From positions 3,390,158-3,454,157 of the forward strand of contig NC_133538.1 in the NCBI RefSeq assembly GCF_048544455.1: 64,000 nucleotides of DNA, read 5' to 3'. The notes below the pieces were generated by a model. The model made no database searches. It had not been told where the DNA came from and worked only from the letters and a program-made list of their open reading frames with translations. The DNA comes from Silene latifolia (lineage: Eukaryota; Streptophyta; Magnoliopsida; Caryophyllales; Caryophyllaceae). A program made the translations under genes and the position numbers. This document shows positions 33,346 through 43,644 of the stretch, piece after piece (the stretch's first letter is position 1; each line of letters opens with the position of its first letter).

Positions 33346-34849
33346 TGATACCGTCGTAGAGTACCAAAGATAAATTTATAAGTCCAAACTACTACTATAG
33401 CTAGTGGCAGTCAGGGTCGAACCACAGAGAGGCGATGTAATTAATAGTTGTCCGATTTTAGTCTTAAAGTAACAAATGTGTGGGGGTTGGTTTTGAATTG
33501 TTCTGTAACTAAAGGGCAAAAACTAAATCAAAGTAAAGAAATGAGCAGTAGATGAAATCAAATATTAAAAGGGGTGCTAAGACGGTCGGTTCACTATAGT
33601 TTCGGCGGCAGTACCCTAGGTAAGTCTGAAACAATCACGTAAGACGGGAAAATAAGAGGTCCTCTCGGTCCACTCTTAACAGGTAGCATCTTTCGATCTA
33701 GCTACGGGTCCCTAATATCACTAATGCTGACTCTCGTCCTGAAAAGTGATTTACAGTCTAAATTAACTTATCTCTCGATCTTATTAATTTAGTCATCTCA
33801 ATTAAGTAGTCTGTCTCCCTCTCCTATCTTTCAATTTTATCGGGTAGGTCAATTCCTAAGTATTCAACTAGGCGCGTGCACTCGATTCGTCAAATATAGA
33901 AATTAAATTAATTAAAACGAAGTTAATCTCACGGGAGCCAGTCGATCGACCGAGGCCAGGCGGTCGGCCCGACCATGGCGCGATTTCAGCCTTCCTATTT
34001 TACGCCGCCTACACTACAGTTCCCCTACATCTTAGCACGATGGGTTTAGCTACTCATGATGTAAGTAATAACAGTATAAAATTAACTAGTAAAACAAACA
34101 AATTCATACTTAAATTAACTAAATAAATAACTAACATGAAACGATAATTCGGCTTTGGGAGATCTAAACTAGCAAGTATAACTACGGAGGAATTTTAAAG
34201 CAATAAACTAAACAAAGAACAGAAGAATACCGTAAGAAGAATTGCAGAGGAAAGAACCAAAGCTTAATGCGAAAGGTAAATTTTATTGACGAAAACTAAA
34301 CTAAACTAATGAATATTGAATTGTATGTTAAGAACTCAATGATAAAAACTAGATGATAGATGCTGAGGAGGAGTTACGTTATATAGAAACTATCACGTAA
34401 CCTAATCCTCATAACCTAATTACAATGGGCTTCTAACTTCTCGTCTTTTAATTCCCGTCAGATTAGCGGTTTGGTCGATCGACGAATGGGACCGGTCGAC
34501 CGATCGAATCATCTTGAACGAAGAGTTCGTAAGTCGTGCTCGTCGATCGATCGAAAACACCGATCTATCGCTTCATCGTAGTTTCTCCAAAAGCTTCGTA
34601 AATTCGTCTCTCGAGCCTCGATACGCGCACCAAGTTTGCTTCCAGAGTCTTTACTCCATGTCAAATGCAATGCTAAGTACTCGTGGGCGGATTCGGCTTG
34701 ATTTCCGCTGAATTCTTCATATTTCTGCAGTATTACACAAAAACACAAAAGTAGACGGAAATAGGGAAAATAGTAGCTTAAACTACACAAATGAGCTCTG
34801 AAATGCGTGTAAAATAGGGTGTAAAACAACATATTTAGGACACGCATCA
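33346..34849 (-). repeat. Athila-2 5' LTR
   Basis: 1504 bp with TG..CA ends. The sense TATA box (CTATATAA) is at 34379-34386, and the palindrome block at 34474-34580 is about 90-195 nt upstream of it. A second palindrome block lies at 33941-33976. Confidence 0.9.
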
Positions 34850-35043
34850 AGTTTTACGGACCAAAGTTAAAACTAGATTGACCAATTAAACTACTAATTC
34901 ATTATGCTTGTTTACTACTCGGTATGTAGTAGATTCCTAAAGTAGATCACAAATTCTTATTTCAGACCGTACTATCCGTCTGAAACAATAAGACGGATCA
35001 AACTAGCCCATTTTACAACAAATTGACCCGTGAACCATACAGG
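34850..35043. other. Short intergenic spacer
   Basis: It begins with the AGTTT target duplication of Athila-2. It then holds an inverted AGACGG/CCGTCT word pair (about 34963-34996) like that upstream of FREE1. No gene was seen. Confidence 0.4.
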
Positions 35044-35268
35044 TAGGGATGGCAGTGGATGCATGACCCTACCCATTACCGCTGGATCGGACCCTGATAG
35101 AGCGGATTTGGATCTCATTTTTATGGATCCAATAGATATTGGCCGGACATGGATCTAGAAAAACTTTCGTGGATATGGATATGGATTTGGTCTCTAAGAT
35201 CCAGACCCTACCCAGATCCATATTTTTTATTTTATTTTTGGATTTTTAGATATATAAGAATAATTAAC

Positions 35269-36610
35269 TGTGACACCCCCATACTCCAAGTGCCTTACCA
35301 GGACCACTTAAGAAATAAGAACGTCACCATCTCGGTTTCCCGAAGCAATGATAATCAAAAGACAATAAGGAAACATACTTAAATTGTAATAAAGTTTAAA
35401 GTGATTACATGCCAACTCCAAAACTGATAAAAATGAAATACAAGGTTCTCAAAACTGTCTACTATCAAAACTATAAAAAATGTCTGACGCAGCGGAAGAC
35501 TTCTAAACTGCAACGTGGTGACTCATCCCAGCTATCCCATATGCATCGTCTCATACCTGCTCAATAACTGCTCACCACCCCCGAATGGATCACCACAGTT
35601 TTTAAAACAATTAACGGGGTCAGTACTGATTACATAAAAATAAATGCCACAAAGAAACTATATCACAACAGCTCAAACCAATCTCCAGTCTCCATCTCCA
35701 ATCTCCACACTAAAGTGTGTAGCCCTGCCAGAGTACCCATCGCAACAAGTACTCCACGCCGCCAGTAGGGGACCGCAGCTGTACCCACCAAATCCCCACT
35801 CATCTCCATTGAGTGATAAACCCAAGTTCATTAATGTGCACATCCCCTCTGTGGCGGGTTCCACAGAGGGCTAATTAAAGGCGTGAGGCCACTCCCGCAA
35901 GTGACTCCACTCAACCAGGGACGCGCCCCGAAGATCACAGACAGTTACACAATCAATCAACAATATACTATCAACAACACCAAAACCAATCCAACATTAT
36001 AATTATTCAACAATCACAACAACAATCACCAACAACTTATACGATCAAGCAGCTAAGTCAAATCTCTCCTCAACGAATCCTCCTCCTATACATACATACA
36101 TACATACATATAATCACAACCATATTCACATAAATCACCCAAAACCCCCAAATCACCCAATTAGGGTTTAACTAACTTTAACAAAACATTATAAAACTTA
36201 TATAAAAAGCTTACCCTCGACACAAGGATCACAACGGCGTAAAGAATAACGCAATCCGACACTCCTAGGCTTGAGATTTGTTAATAATGCGATGACAATC
36301 AAGCAACGTAACTCCTCTTCTTCTCAATTATGTTTTAGAATAGTTAAAAGAGATTAAGAAAAGTGACGGACATCCTTTTATACTAATCCCGCATCATTAA
36401 TAAAACCCATCAAACTCAGCCCGTAAAACTCACTTACTCGATCGAGTAAGTCACTTACTTGATCGAGTGACCCTTACTCGATCGAGTACCAAGTTTACTC
36501 GATCGAGTACCCTACAAGCAGTCTACTGTTTTGCGTCAAAAACTACTTACTCGGCAGAGTAAGCCCCACTCGATAGAGTACCCTTAGACACATAAAACCG
36601 TAGTATTACA
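35269..36610 (-). repeat. Solo LTR, chromovirus-like Gypsy family
   Basis: Plus-strand ends are TGTGACACCCC (35269) and GTATTACA (36610). TTAAC flanks both sides (35264-35268, 36611-36615), so an insertion and LTR-LTR recombination left one LTR (1342 bp). In sense (minus), palindromes lie at 36583-36432 and a TATA box (TATAAAAGG) at 36374-36382. The segment 35700-35935 is homologous, inverted, to 44755-44945 of the LTR at 43645-45381, so both belong to one family. Confidence 0.9.
36432..36583. repeat. ACTCGATCGAGT palindrome array in the solo LTR
   Basis: TTACTCGATCGAGTAA, TTGATCGAGTGA, TTACTCGATCGAGTAC and TTTACTCGATCGAGTACC lie in 36432-36512. Diverged copies (TTACTCGGCAGAGTAA, CACTCGATAGAGTA) lie at 36547-36583. 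The array lies about 50-200 nt upstream of the sense TATA box. Confidence 0.85.
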
Positions 36611-37077
36611 TTAACGTTTATAGAACTCAGGTTTTCTTATCTTTTATTCAATTCACTTATGCCAGTTTTCTTATTTCATAGTCATTAACGAATTTAAAAC
36701 CTAATTTAAATATTCGAGAAACAAGAAATAACTTTTCACCGTAAAAATAATAATTTACGCGGGTAATTTGTTACTTTATCATGATAAATATCGACATATT
36801 TTATATCCATAATTCTATTAAACATTCTAATGCGTTTTATGTAATTTTAATAGTGAAAATACATTTAGAAGAAGAGAAAATTAACGAAAAAAAATTTGAA
36901 AAAGATAAGACCCATTTAAGACCCATATCCTACCCAGATCCTGTGGATCTGGATATGGGTCTGAAAATTTTGGACCCTGTAGATATGGGTCGGATATGAA
37001 TCCAACATATATAATATGGATATGGATATGGATATGGATCCTATAGGACCCTACCCATTGCCATCCCTACATACAGG

Positions 37078-37450
37078 TGAGCTGGACAAAGCATTAAATG
37101 GGATGTCTCTATCAGCCGTTTTGCTATTATTATAATATTAACATAATACTTAAGCATTAAATGTATATCCTTACTTTCCTACCAATACAATTTGCATGCC
37201 TCATACTCAGCACATTTTCCTTCTTTTCATCATTCATTTCCATCTTTATGATCCATTTTCCTTCTTTATTATGACGATCTTATTTTTCATTTAGTTTCTT
37301 ATTTACTTCTTATATACCAATACAATTTGCATGCCTCTTAATTTCTTATTTATATATTTATGCCTCTTTAATATTTACACTTTGCAACATGTTCACCAAA
37401 ATTTTCAATATGCTAGCACTTCAATTGACTAATTAATCATTTCAATTTAC
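37078..37450. other. AT-rich spacer
   Basis: No gene was recognised. The phrase ACCAATACAATTTGCATGCC occurs twice (about 37182 and 37317), a short direct duplication. Confidence 0.4.
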
Positions 37451-38322
37451 TACTCCCTCCGTTCCGGTGGAATGTTTACACTTGCTTTTTACACTAATAT
37501 CAAGGCAAGGGGCAAAAATACACAACTACCCTAGCTTTTTGCACTGTTCCTAGTGTGTTTTCTACTCAACCCTTTTCCGTGAATTTGGAGACCACTGCTT
37601 GGTCTTCCTCCTCTCTCTATCTCTGCTCTCTGCTCTATGCTTTTTCTAACAAAATCCTCTATGCAAAATCAATGAATCAATTAACCTACATAATCAAATA
37701 ATTGACTTCTTAATTTACACATGTACTCCTCTTCATTTTTCAAGTCTTTCATCTACCTCAACACACCTACAGACCGAGTCAATGACTCGCACGAGTAGCT
37801 TCGACTCGTGACTCGACCCGTCCGAGTCAGCCTCGCCGCGTAGGTAGTCATGCGCGATGAGCTTCTGAAGACACGTTTAGGAAGGTACGAGGACGGTTTA
37901 GGCGGGAATCGGATTCAGGCGACGCCATTTTTGCCGGCGATAAGGTCGCCGGAGATGTGATATGGTGGATTGTTATTGGAGATTTATGATGATGTTGATG
38001 GTGATTTGATGATCATTTCGTTTTGGTGAGTTTTATTAGTAGGTGGTGTGGGCTTGGTGGTGTGTCGGGTGTTTGGGTTAACGTGGTGACGGTCCTAGGT
38101 GGTGTGGGCTTGGTAGTGTGTCGGGTGTTTGGGTTAACATGGTGATGGTTGTAGATGATGTGGGCTTGGTGGTGTGTCGGGTGGTTTGGGTCCTTTGAGA
38201 TGAAAGATGAGGGTAAATTGGACATTTGGCACACCCAACTTTCCTAAAATAGAAAGTGTAAACATATCACTTGTACCCCCCGATTAGGAAAGTGTAAACA
38301 TTTCACCGGAACGGAGGGAGTA
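37451..38322. mobile_element. Long Stowaway-like element (868 bp)
   Basis: The element 37453-38320 has inverted repeats of about 25 bp starting CTCCCTCCGTTCCGGTG, with TA on both sides. At 868 bp it is longer than usual Stowaway MITEs. The interior has a GC-richer segment, including GCCGGCGATAAGGTCGCCGG at about 37932, and a 56-bp tandem repeat. No transposase motif was recognised. Confidence 0.8.
38041..38190. repeat. 56-bp tandem repeat inside the Stowaway-like element
   Basis: Units start at 38041, 38097 and 38153 (AGGTGGTGTGGGCTTGG and close variants), giving about 2.7 copies of an exact 56-bp period with few substitutions. Confidence 0.85.
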
Positions 38323-39278
38323 ATATGTTAAAGGGTTTGTAAGTTACACTCAATAAAAAATGGTCACAAGCAGTTGCAAAATGGTCACAGAAACATTTAA
38401 TTTTTTAAACAGCAAAAGTAACTAAATCAGTTTACTTATATGTTACCATTTCATATAACTTAAATTCTGTAATAAAATGGTAACATATTACAGATTTTCA
38501 ATACTGAATTATATAAATTATGCACAAGTGGTTACAAATTATCCAAAAATCATTGTCAATCATGCATAACCTACAAACATAGTTAATATACTGAAATGTT
38601 GACTTATTTATGCAATATGTTACCATTTGTTTCAATAATCTATATATTTGCATCAACAATGATCACATTTCATTTACAACACTAATGATCACATATTACA
38701 CAAACACGACAACAAGTTATCCAAAATCATTATAAATTATGTAGAACTATTAAATAGATAGAGTAGTGTTGAAATTGCATTGGGAGTGTAAACAAATATC
38801 AATTTTTTAATCTCAAATGTCAACTCACCCTCTGCATACTATCACCTTAATCAACAAGGATCCTCTCCATTTCTTTTCTCTCCATTTCCTCTCACAAACT
38901 CATTTAATAATATTATCTTCTCTATACTCTATTAACCCTTTATTTTTATGCATAAATCGTAAATCTTTCGATGTTGACCAGATACAATCCGGACCGTTGA
39001 TAGGTAATTGTCTCTCCATTTCTTTTTAGGAAATGGAGAGGATCTTGACTCCACCTTAATAGTGTCCTACCCTCTTTATGTCACATACCCTATATTTTTG
39101 TCAGTTTGTTTATATGGGTCTTGTTATACCATATCCATGCAATACAGTACCTATTCGACCCGTCTTAACCTTAAGACGGACACCCTCTGTCTTAAGCAAG
39201 ACTTATTGAAAGTAGATAGGTGGAAATTTACTACTTCGTATTTTTTAAGGTACTCTCTAATACCATCATATTGAGTAA
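38323..39278. other. AT-rich intergenic DNA
   Basis: ATGGT(C/A)ACA and TGTTACCAT words recur. GGATCCTCTCCATTTCTTTT near 38860 reappears inverted near 39019-39043 (a fold-back of about 180 bp). CCGTCTTAA/TTAAGACGG words lie at about 39161-39182. No gene was recognised. Confidence 0.4.
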
Positions 39279-39310
39279 TCTACTATATATAAAAGTAAAG
39301 TTTTTTGAAG
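39279..39310 (+). mobile_element. Helitron-like 5' terminus
   Basis: TCTACTATATATAAAAGTAA after an A is close to the conserved 5' end of plant Helitrons (TC, then CTATATTAAAAG-type words). No matching hairpin plus CTRR end was found downstream within the next 800 bp, so the element is truncated or interrupted. Confidence 0.45.
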
Positions 39311-40058
39311 AAATATAATTGGCTGGTTAATTTCAGGATATTTGCAATAGTGGTAGGGCCTACTTGAGAGAAACAAATTAATTAGGAGAACAATGGCATA
39401 CATGATTGAGGAATTAGAAGTTCACAAGAACTTCCAATGCCTACATGATGTAGGAATTTGCTTACCTACTCCCCCCTTGGTCATTGGAAGTTCCCATGGA
39501 ATTTAATTCCTACATGAGCAACCAAACACTTTTGCCAAATTCATCCGAATTGGATGCAGGAACTTAATTCCTATGAAATTGTAGTTCATAGGAAAATTAA
39601 GTTCCTTGATCAACCAAACGACTCCTTATTTGTCGGTTTTCAAATTCGACATTTATATATTTGCGTATGCTATAAGTTTATTGTAAAGTATATAATTTTG
39701 TAAATAATATACTTCCTCCATTCCATTGAATTCTATACATTTGCTTTGTGGGTACTATTCATAAATGAGGAGAGTTTTCGATACAACTTGTAATATATAG
39801 CATAAAAGATAGTCATGTGAAATACAATTAATACCCGTACTTTAGGAATAAATAATTATTCTAATAAACATTATTAATAGAATATGATTACTCGATAACA
39901 ATATCGATAAAGATGAGTATATATAATAATAGAATAGAATTACTCGATAACGTCATAGATATCGCGAAAGACAAAGAAGAGAGAGAAACGACTAAAGAGA
40001 GATGTTTTTTTTTTACGAGAAAGGGTTTGGAAACCCACGTGTGTTTTAAAACATTTAA

Positions 40059-40061
<3 letters not shown>
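39311..40061. other. Intergenic DNA with MITE-like ends
   Basis: Fold-back words (GAACTTCCAATGCC.., ATTGGAAGTTCC; GGAACTTAATTCC, GGAAAATTAAGTTCC) at 39410-39615 end in ATCAACCAAACGACTCC. This resembles a PIF/Harbinger-type MITE end. CTTCCTCCATTCCATTGAATTC at about 39713 resembles a Stowaway left end without a right partner. No gene was seen. Confidence 0.35.
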
Positions 40062-40144
<83 letters not shown>

Positions 40145-40391
40145 AGATCCGGTGAGTCCACCTATATATTTGAGTCCATGAGTCCATAAAACAATATCAC
40201 GCACTATACAAAATAATATCACGATTTTTTTTTTTTCAATTTTTTTTTTTTCGAAATTTTTTTTTTTCAATTTTTTTTTTTTTTAATTTTTTTTTTCTAT
40301 TTTTTTTAAGCTGTGATATTGTTTAGTATAACGTGTGATATTGTATTACAAAATAATATTACGATTTTTTTTTTCAATTTTTTTTTTTCGA

Positions 40392-40431
<40 letters not shown>

Positions 40432-40542
40432 TAATGTATGCTGTGATATTGTTTAGTATAACGTGTGATATTGTATTACAAAACAATATCACGATTTTTT
40501 TTTCGAATTTTTTTTTTCAAAAACTTTTTTTTTTTCATTGTG

Positions 40543-40613
<71 letters not shown>
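40062..40613. repeat. Two (AT)n tracts flanking a T-rich 130-bp tandem repeat
   Basis: (AT)n runs occupy 40062-40140 and 40545-40613. Between them, long T-runs broken by CAA or CGAAA alternate with GCTGTGATATTGTTTAGTAT. Copies at 40310 and 40440 give a 130-bp period. ACAATATCACG and CGTGATATTGT words are inverted relative to each other, so hairpins are possible. The reading frames here are low-complexity artefacts. Confidence 0.8.
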
Positions 40614-40619
<6 letters not shown>

Positions 40620-40620
<1 letters not shown>

Positions 40621-40786
40621 CTCGGCCGAGCGGTGGGTACTCGACTGAGTGAGGGATACTTGGCCGATTAACCTAACAGTCGACCGAGTGTCCGTTTGGG
40701 CGTACGAAGCAGTGGCTACTGGTTGTGAACACTCGACCGAGTAAAGGGAGTACTCGACCGAGTGTTGCATACTCGACCGAGTTTGT
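40620..40786. repeat. ACTCGGCCGAGT/ACTCGACCGAGT palindrome array
   Basis: GACTCGGCCGAG, TACTCGACTGAGT, AGTCGACCGAGTG, CACTCGACCGAGT, TACTCGACCGAGT and TACTCGACCGAGT follow within 167 bp. A TATA-like word (TTATAATA) lies at 40813-40820. By resemblance to the LTR at 43645, this is probably the front of a decayed LTR of the same family. Confidence 0.8.
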
Positions 40787-43644
40787 TTTATGTGACCGAA
40801 TCTTATGACCAATTATAATACGTTATGTTAAGTTTGTTACTTTGTATTTGGTAAACGCTTGGTTAAGTACCTGGGGAAGACAAGTACAATATCATAAAGG
40901 ATTGCAAAGAATAAAGACTGAAAGATGATTTATTTCACATATTCTGCCTCCTATTTGTTTTGGCTGCTATTTTGTACGTGGTTAAGATATGTTAACTAAA
41001 TTTTTATATATATTAGCCTCATGTGTTAGCTTTCGTATGCACTGGTTTTATGCCCATATGAGTTACGGATTAAGAGAAATAAATATTTTAGTGAGCAGTG
41101 GTCAAAATGTTCCTGCACAGTGCTAATTTCGACCAACCAATTTGTAAAATTTGCCATTTTATATGTATATACGATTTTTGAGTAATTCCAACTCTCATAA
41201 TTATTAGACTCATATACGTTCCCAAATTGATAAACCTCACTTGATATGAATGTGTCATTAATTAATTATGATTTTTACAAGTTAACCTTGAAACGCGACA
41301 AATTGCTAATAACATTCTGTTTGGACCCATCGTGTTGGGAAAATCCTTATAAATTGATTATTTGTGCTTTGGACCTAATTCCAACTCTTCCACTTCCGTG
41401 ACTCTCTGTATTTTCTAAAAAGTATAAAAATTCATGTATTCGTTAAATTTTTATTTATTGGCGATTCTGGAACTTACATCTTGCTTTATAGTGCTTGTGA
41501 ATGTGTGTTTGATGACAAATTTCAAGTAAAGGTTACCTTATGAATTCCGAAGTCTTAGTTTCTATGTTTTGGCAATATGTTTAGGTGACATGAGATGTAG
41601 CTTAACTTGTAAGCCAATGTCGAATAAGTGATCACATTGAAAGATTGTGGGTGTCGTGTCTTATATGCCACTTATTACATGACGATGTCTGCAAATAGCA
41701 TGAACATGAATGATAGCTAGTTTGATTAAGTGGATTGATTTGTTGCACATATTATAGATAGTAACAAGTGTGATTACGTGCAAGTAAATTGCGGTTACCT
41801 GAGCTTACGAGTCTGATTGAGTATGATATGTTACATGGTGGTTGATTGTATTATCAGCATGAATATGGGATATAACATGACATAGGTTGAATGAATCATT
41901 GTAGGATGAGGTAATTCGTATAATAGCCCATGAATAATGTACGATGAGTTAATGATGTTAGTAATTATCATGTAAATTGGAGTAGACAAACAAATAAGAA
42001 GCTAATATGTTGAAACGGAAGTATTAAGTGATTTATTTGTATAAGATTAGTCTACCATGTCTAGTGATATGACAATATATGGTTGACGGTGCAAATAGAT
42101 GGCTTATGTGATGACGTGAACAGCTGAATGATAGTTAATTGATGGTAATATATTGGTGTTAAAGTGTGCACTTTTTTTTAAAAAAAAAAATTTTTATGAT
42201 CCACATGAGTTGACATGGAACATGTTATTAATCACGATGTAAATGATGATTGTCCTAGTATGCACTGTGCTTGTAAACAAGTGTGTAGTAATGATTCGAA
42301 CATGTGTGGGTACCGAGTTTGAGCATGATGTGGAATTATGGGTTATACATGTATAATTTATTCATGTCATATTTTAATTTATTTGCCAAGTAATACTAAT
42401 GTGGATACAAATTTTAGCTTAATAGTGAGAACTAGCAACTTATACTATGTATGTACAGCTTAATGATAGTAATGAGCTTGAGTAATGATAAGATGTATTT
42501 TGTTGTTTACATCCCTTGTGCATTTTTTTATAATTGCGATCAAATTGGTAACTCAGTCGGGAAGCTTGATTAATAACATAATAAGTCAAGCATGTTCGGT
42601 TATGTAACTAGTAATAACATTGATAGGTAATTAAAGGTTGTGTTATTGCATATGTTTAATGTTCGAGTATATGTGCAGAAACAGTGATTTTATTTTATAT
42701 TGTCGATAACATACTTAGTAAGTTGTTAGTATATATATGGCACTCGTACATGTGGTCGACAACGATTGGTGAATTATGACAGTCTCCAGGGACTTGACAC
42801 TGTGTATGGTATGAGATTTTGAGATGAGGTTATTAGTTTATAAAACGTCACGTGGTGCTGGTTGTCTAGTATCCAGTTATGAGTTGAAGTTGTTTATAGT
42901 GGTTGGTCTCGTCCTTTTGGTATTAGTTGGCTAAGTGAGCTTTGGTCTGCACTAGGGCTTTACGAGTTGTTAATGAAATGTGACATGATTTGATGATTTA
43001 CAATCTCCTAGGAACGAGTTAAATATGACAGATGAACACGAATATTGACCTTATGTGGTGGATTGTGGTTTGTTATGTCGTTGAAGATGTTGGTGGTGCA
43101 TCACGAAACCTCGGGCCTGTTGGTATATGGGATGAATAAGAAACTTCAGGACGAAGTTTGTTTTTAGGGAGATGTAATGTGATACTATGTTTTGCTATGC
43201 GGTTATTTAGATTTCCATTCCATTAGTAATTACTACTTCAAACAATGCGGCAACATGTTTATTATATTGAATGATAGCTTCCGTATGTGGTCGAACTATA
43301 GTTGCATATGTTGTTTATATGTTTTATTTAGAATTGTATAGTTGCATATGTTTTTTATATGTTTTATTATAAATTGTATTTGTGAAGAAGGACCGTGATA
43401 TCGCGTGGCTTGTGTGATTTTATATGAGTTAAGTTATGGGGACGTAACCTTCTTTTTAAGGGGGATAAAATGTGACAACCCGAATTTACTCAAGTCTATA
43501 TGAGTTAGCATAGATTTTACTAGTTATGCATATGAGTTATATTATGAGTATGAGTTATATTGTGCTAATTATATGTGATGTTAGGTGTCGTTAGTTGTAG
43601 TTGGTGCGAACTTCGGGGATGAAGTTCTTTTTAAGGAGGGAAGA
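40787..43644 (+). mobile_element. Decayed chromovirus-like LTR-element material
   Basis: No reading frame of note in 2.8 kb. Three blocks resemble the junction between chromovirus pol end, polypurine tract and LTR: 43141-43175 (ACTTCAGGACGAAGTTTG, then TTTTTAGGGAGA, then TGTAATG), 43436-43473 (TTCTTTTTAAGGGGGATAAA, then TGTGACAACCC) and 43608-43646 (ACTTCGGGGATGAAGTTC, then TTTTTAAGGAGGGAAGAT, then TGTAATAC). This points to successive insertions or duplications of the same family. The left boundary is not fixed. Confidence 0.5.

Larger units (their letters stand above)
26489..34849 (-). mobile_element. Structurally complete, non-autonomous Athila-type LTR retrotransposon
   Basis: Two LTRs (26489-27980 and 33346-34849) begin TGATACCG and end CGCATCA. 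The 5-bp duplication AGTTT (26484-26488 and 34850-34854) is perfect. The sense strand is minus, with a tRNA-Asp primer site at 33324-33340 and a polypurine tract at 27981-27994. Between them lie gag and protease only. No RT, RNase H or integrase was found in the 2 kb before the 3' LTR. It must rely on enzymes from related autonomous Athila copies. Confidence 0.9.
35044..37069. mobile_element. hAT-type element split by a solo LTR
   Basis: The ends TAGGGATGGCAGTGG (35044) and the reverse complement of CCATTGCCATCCCTA (ending 37069) are inverted repeats. CATACAGG flanks both sides exactly (35036-35043, 37070-37077), an 8-bp hAT duplication. The hAT interior is about 680 bp of GGATATGGAT-type words without a gene. 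The solo LTR 35269-36610 is inserted in it. Confidence 0.9.
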
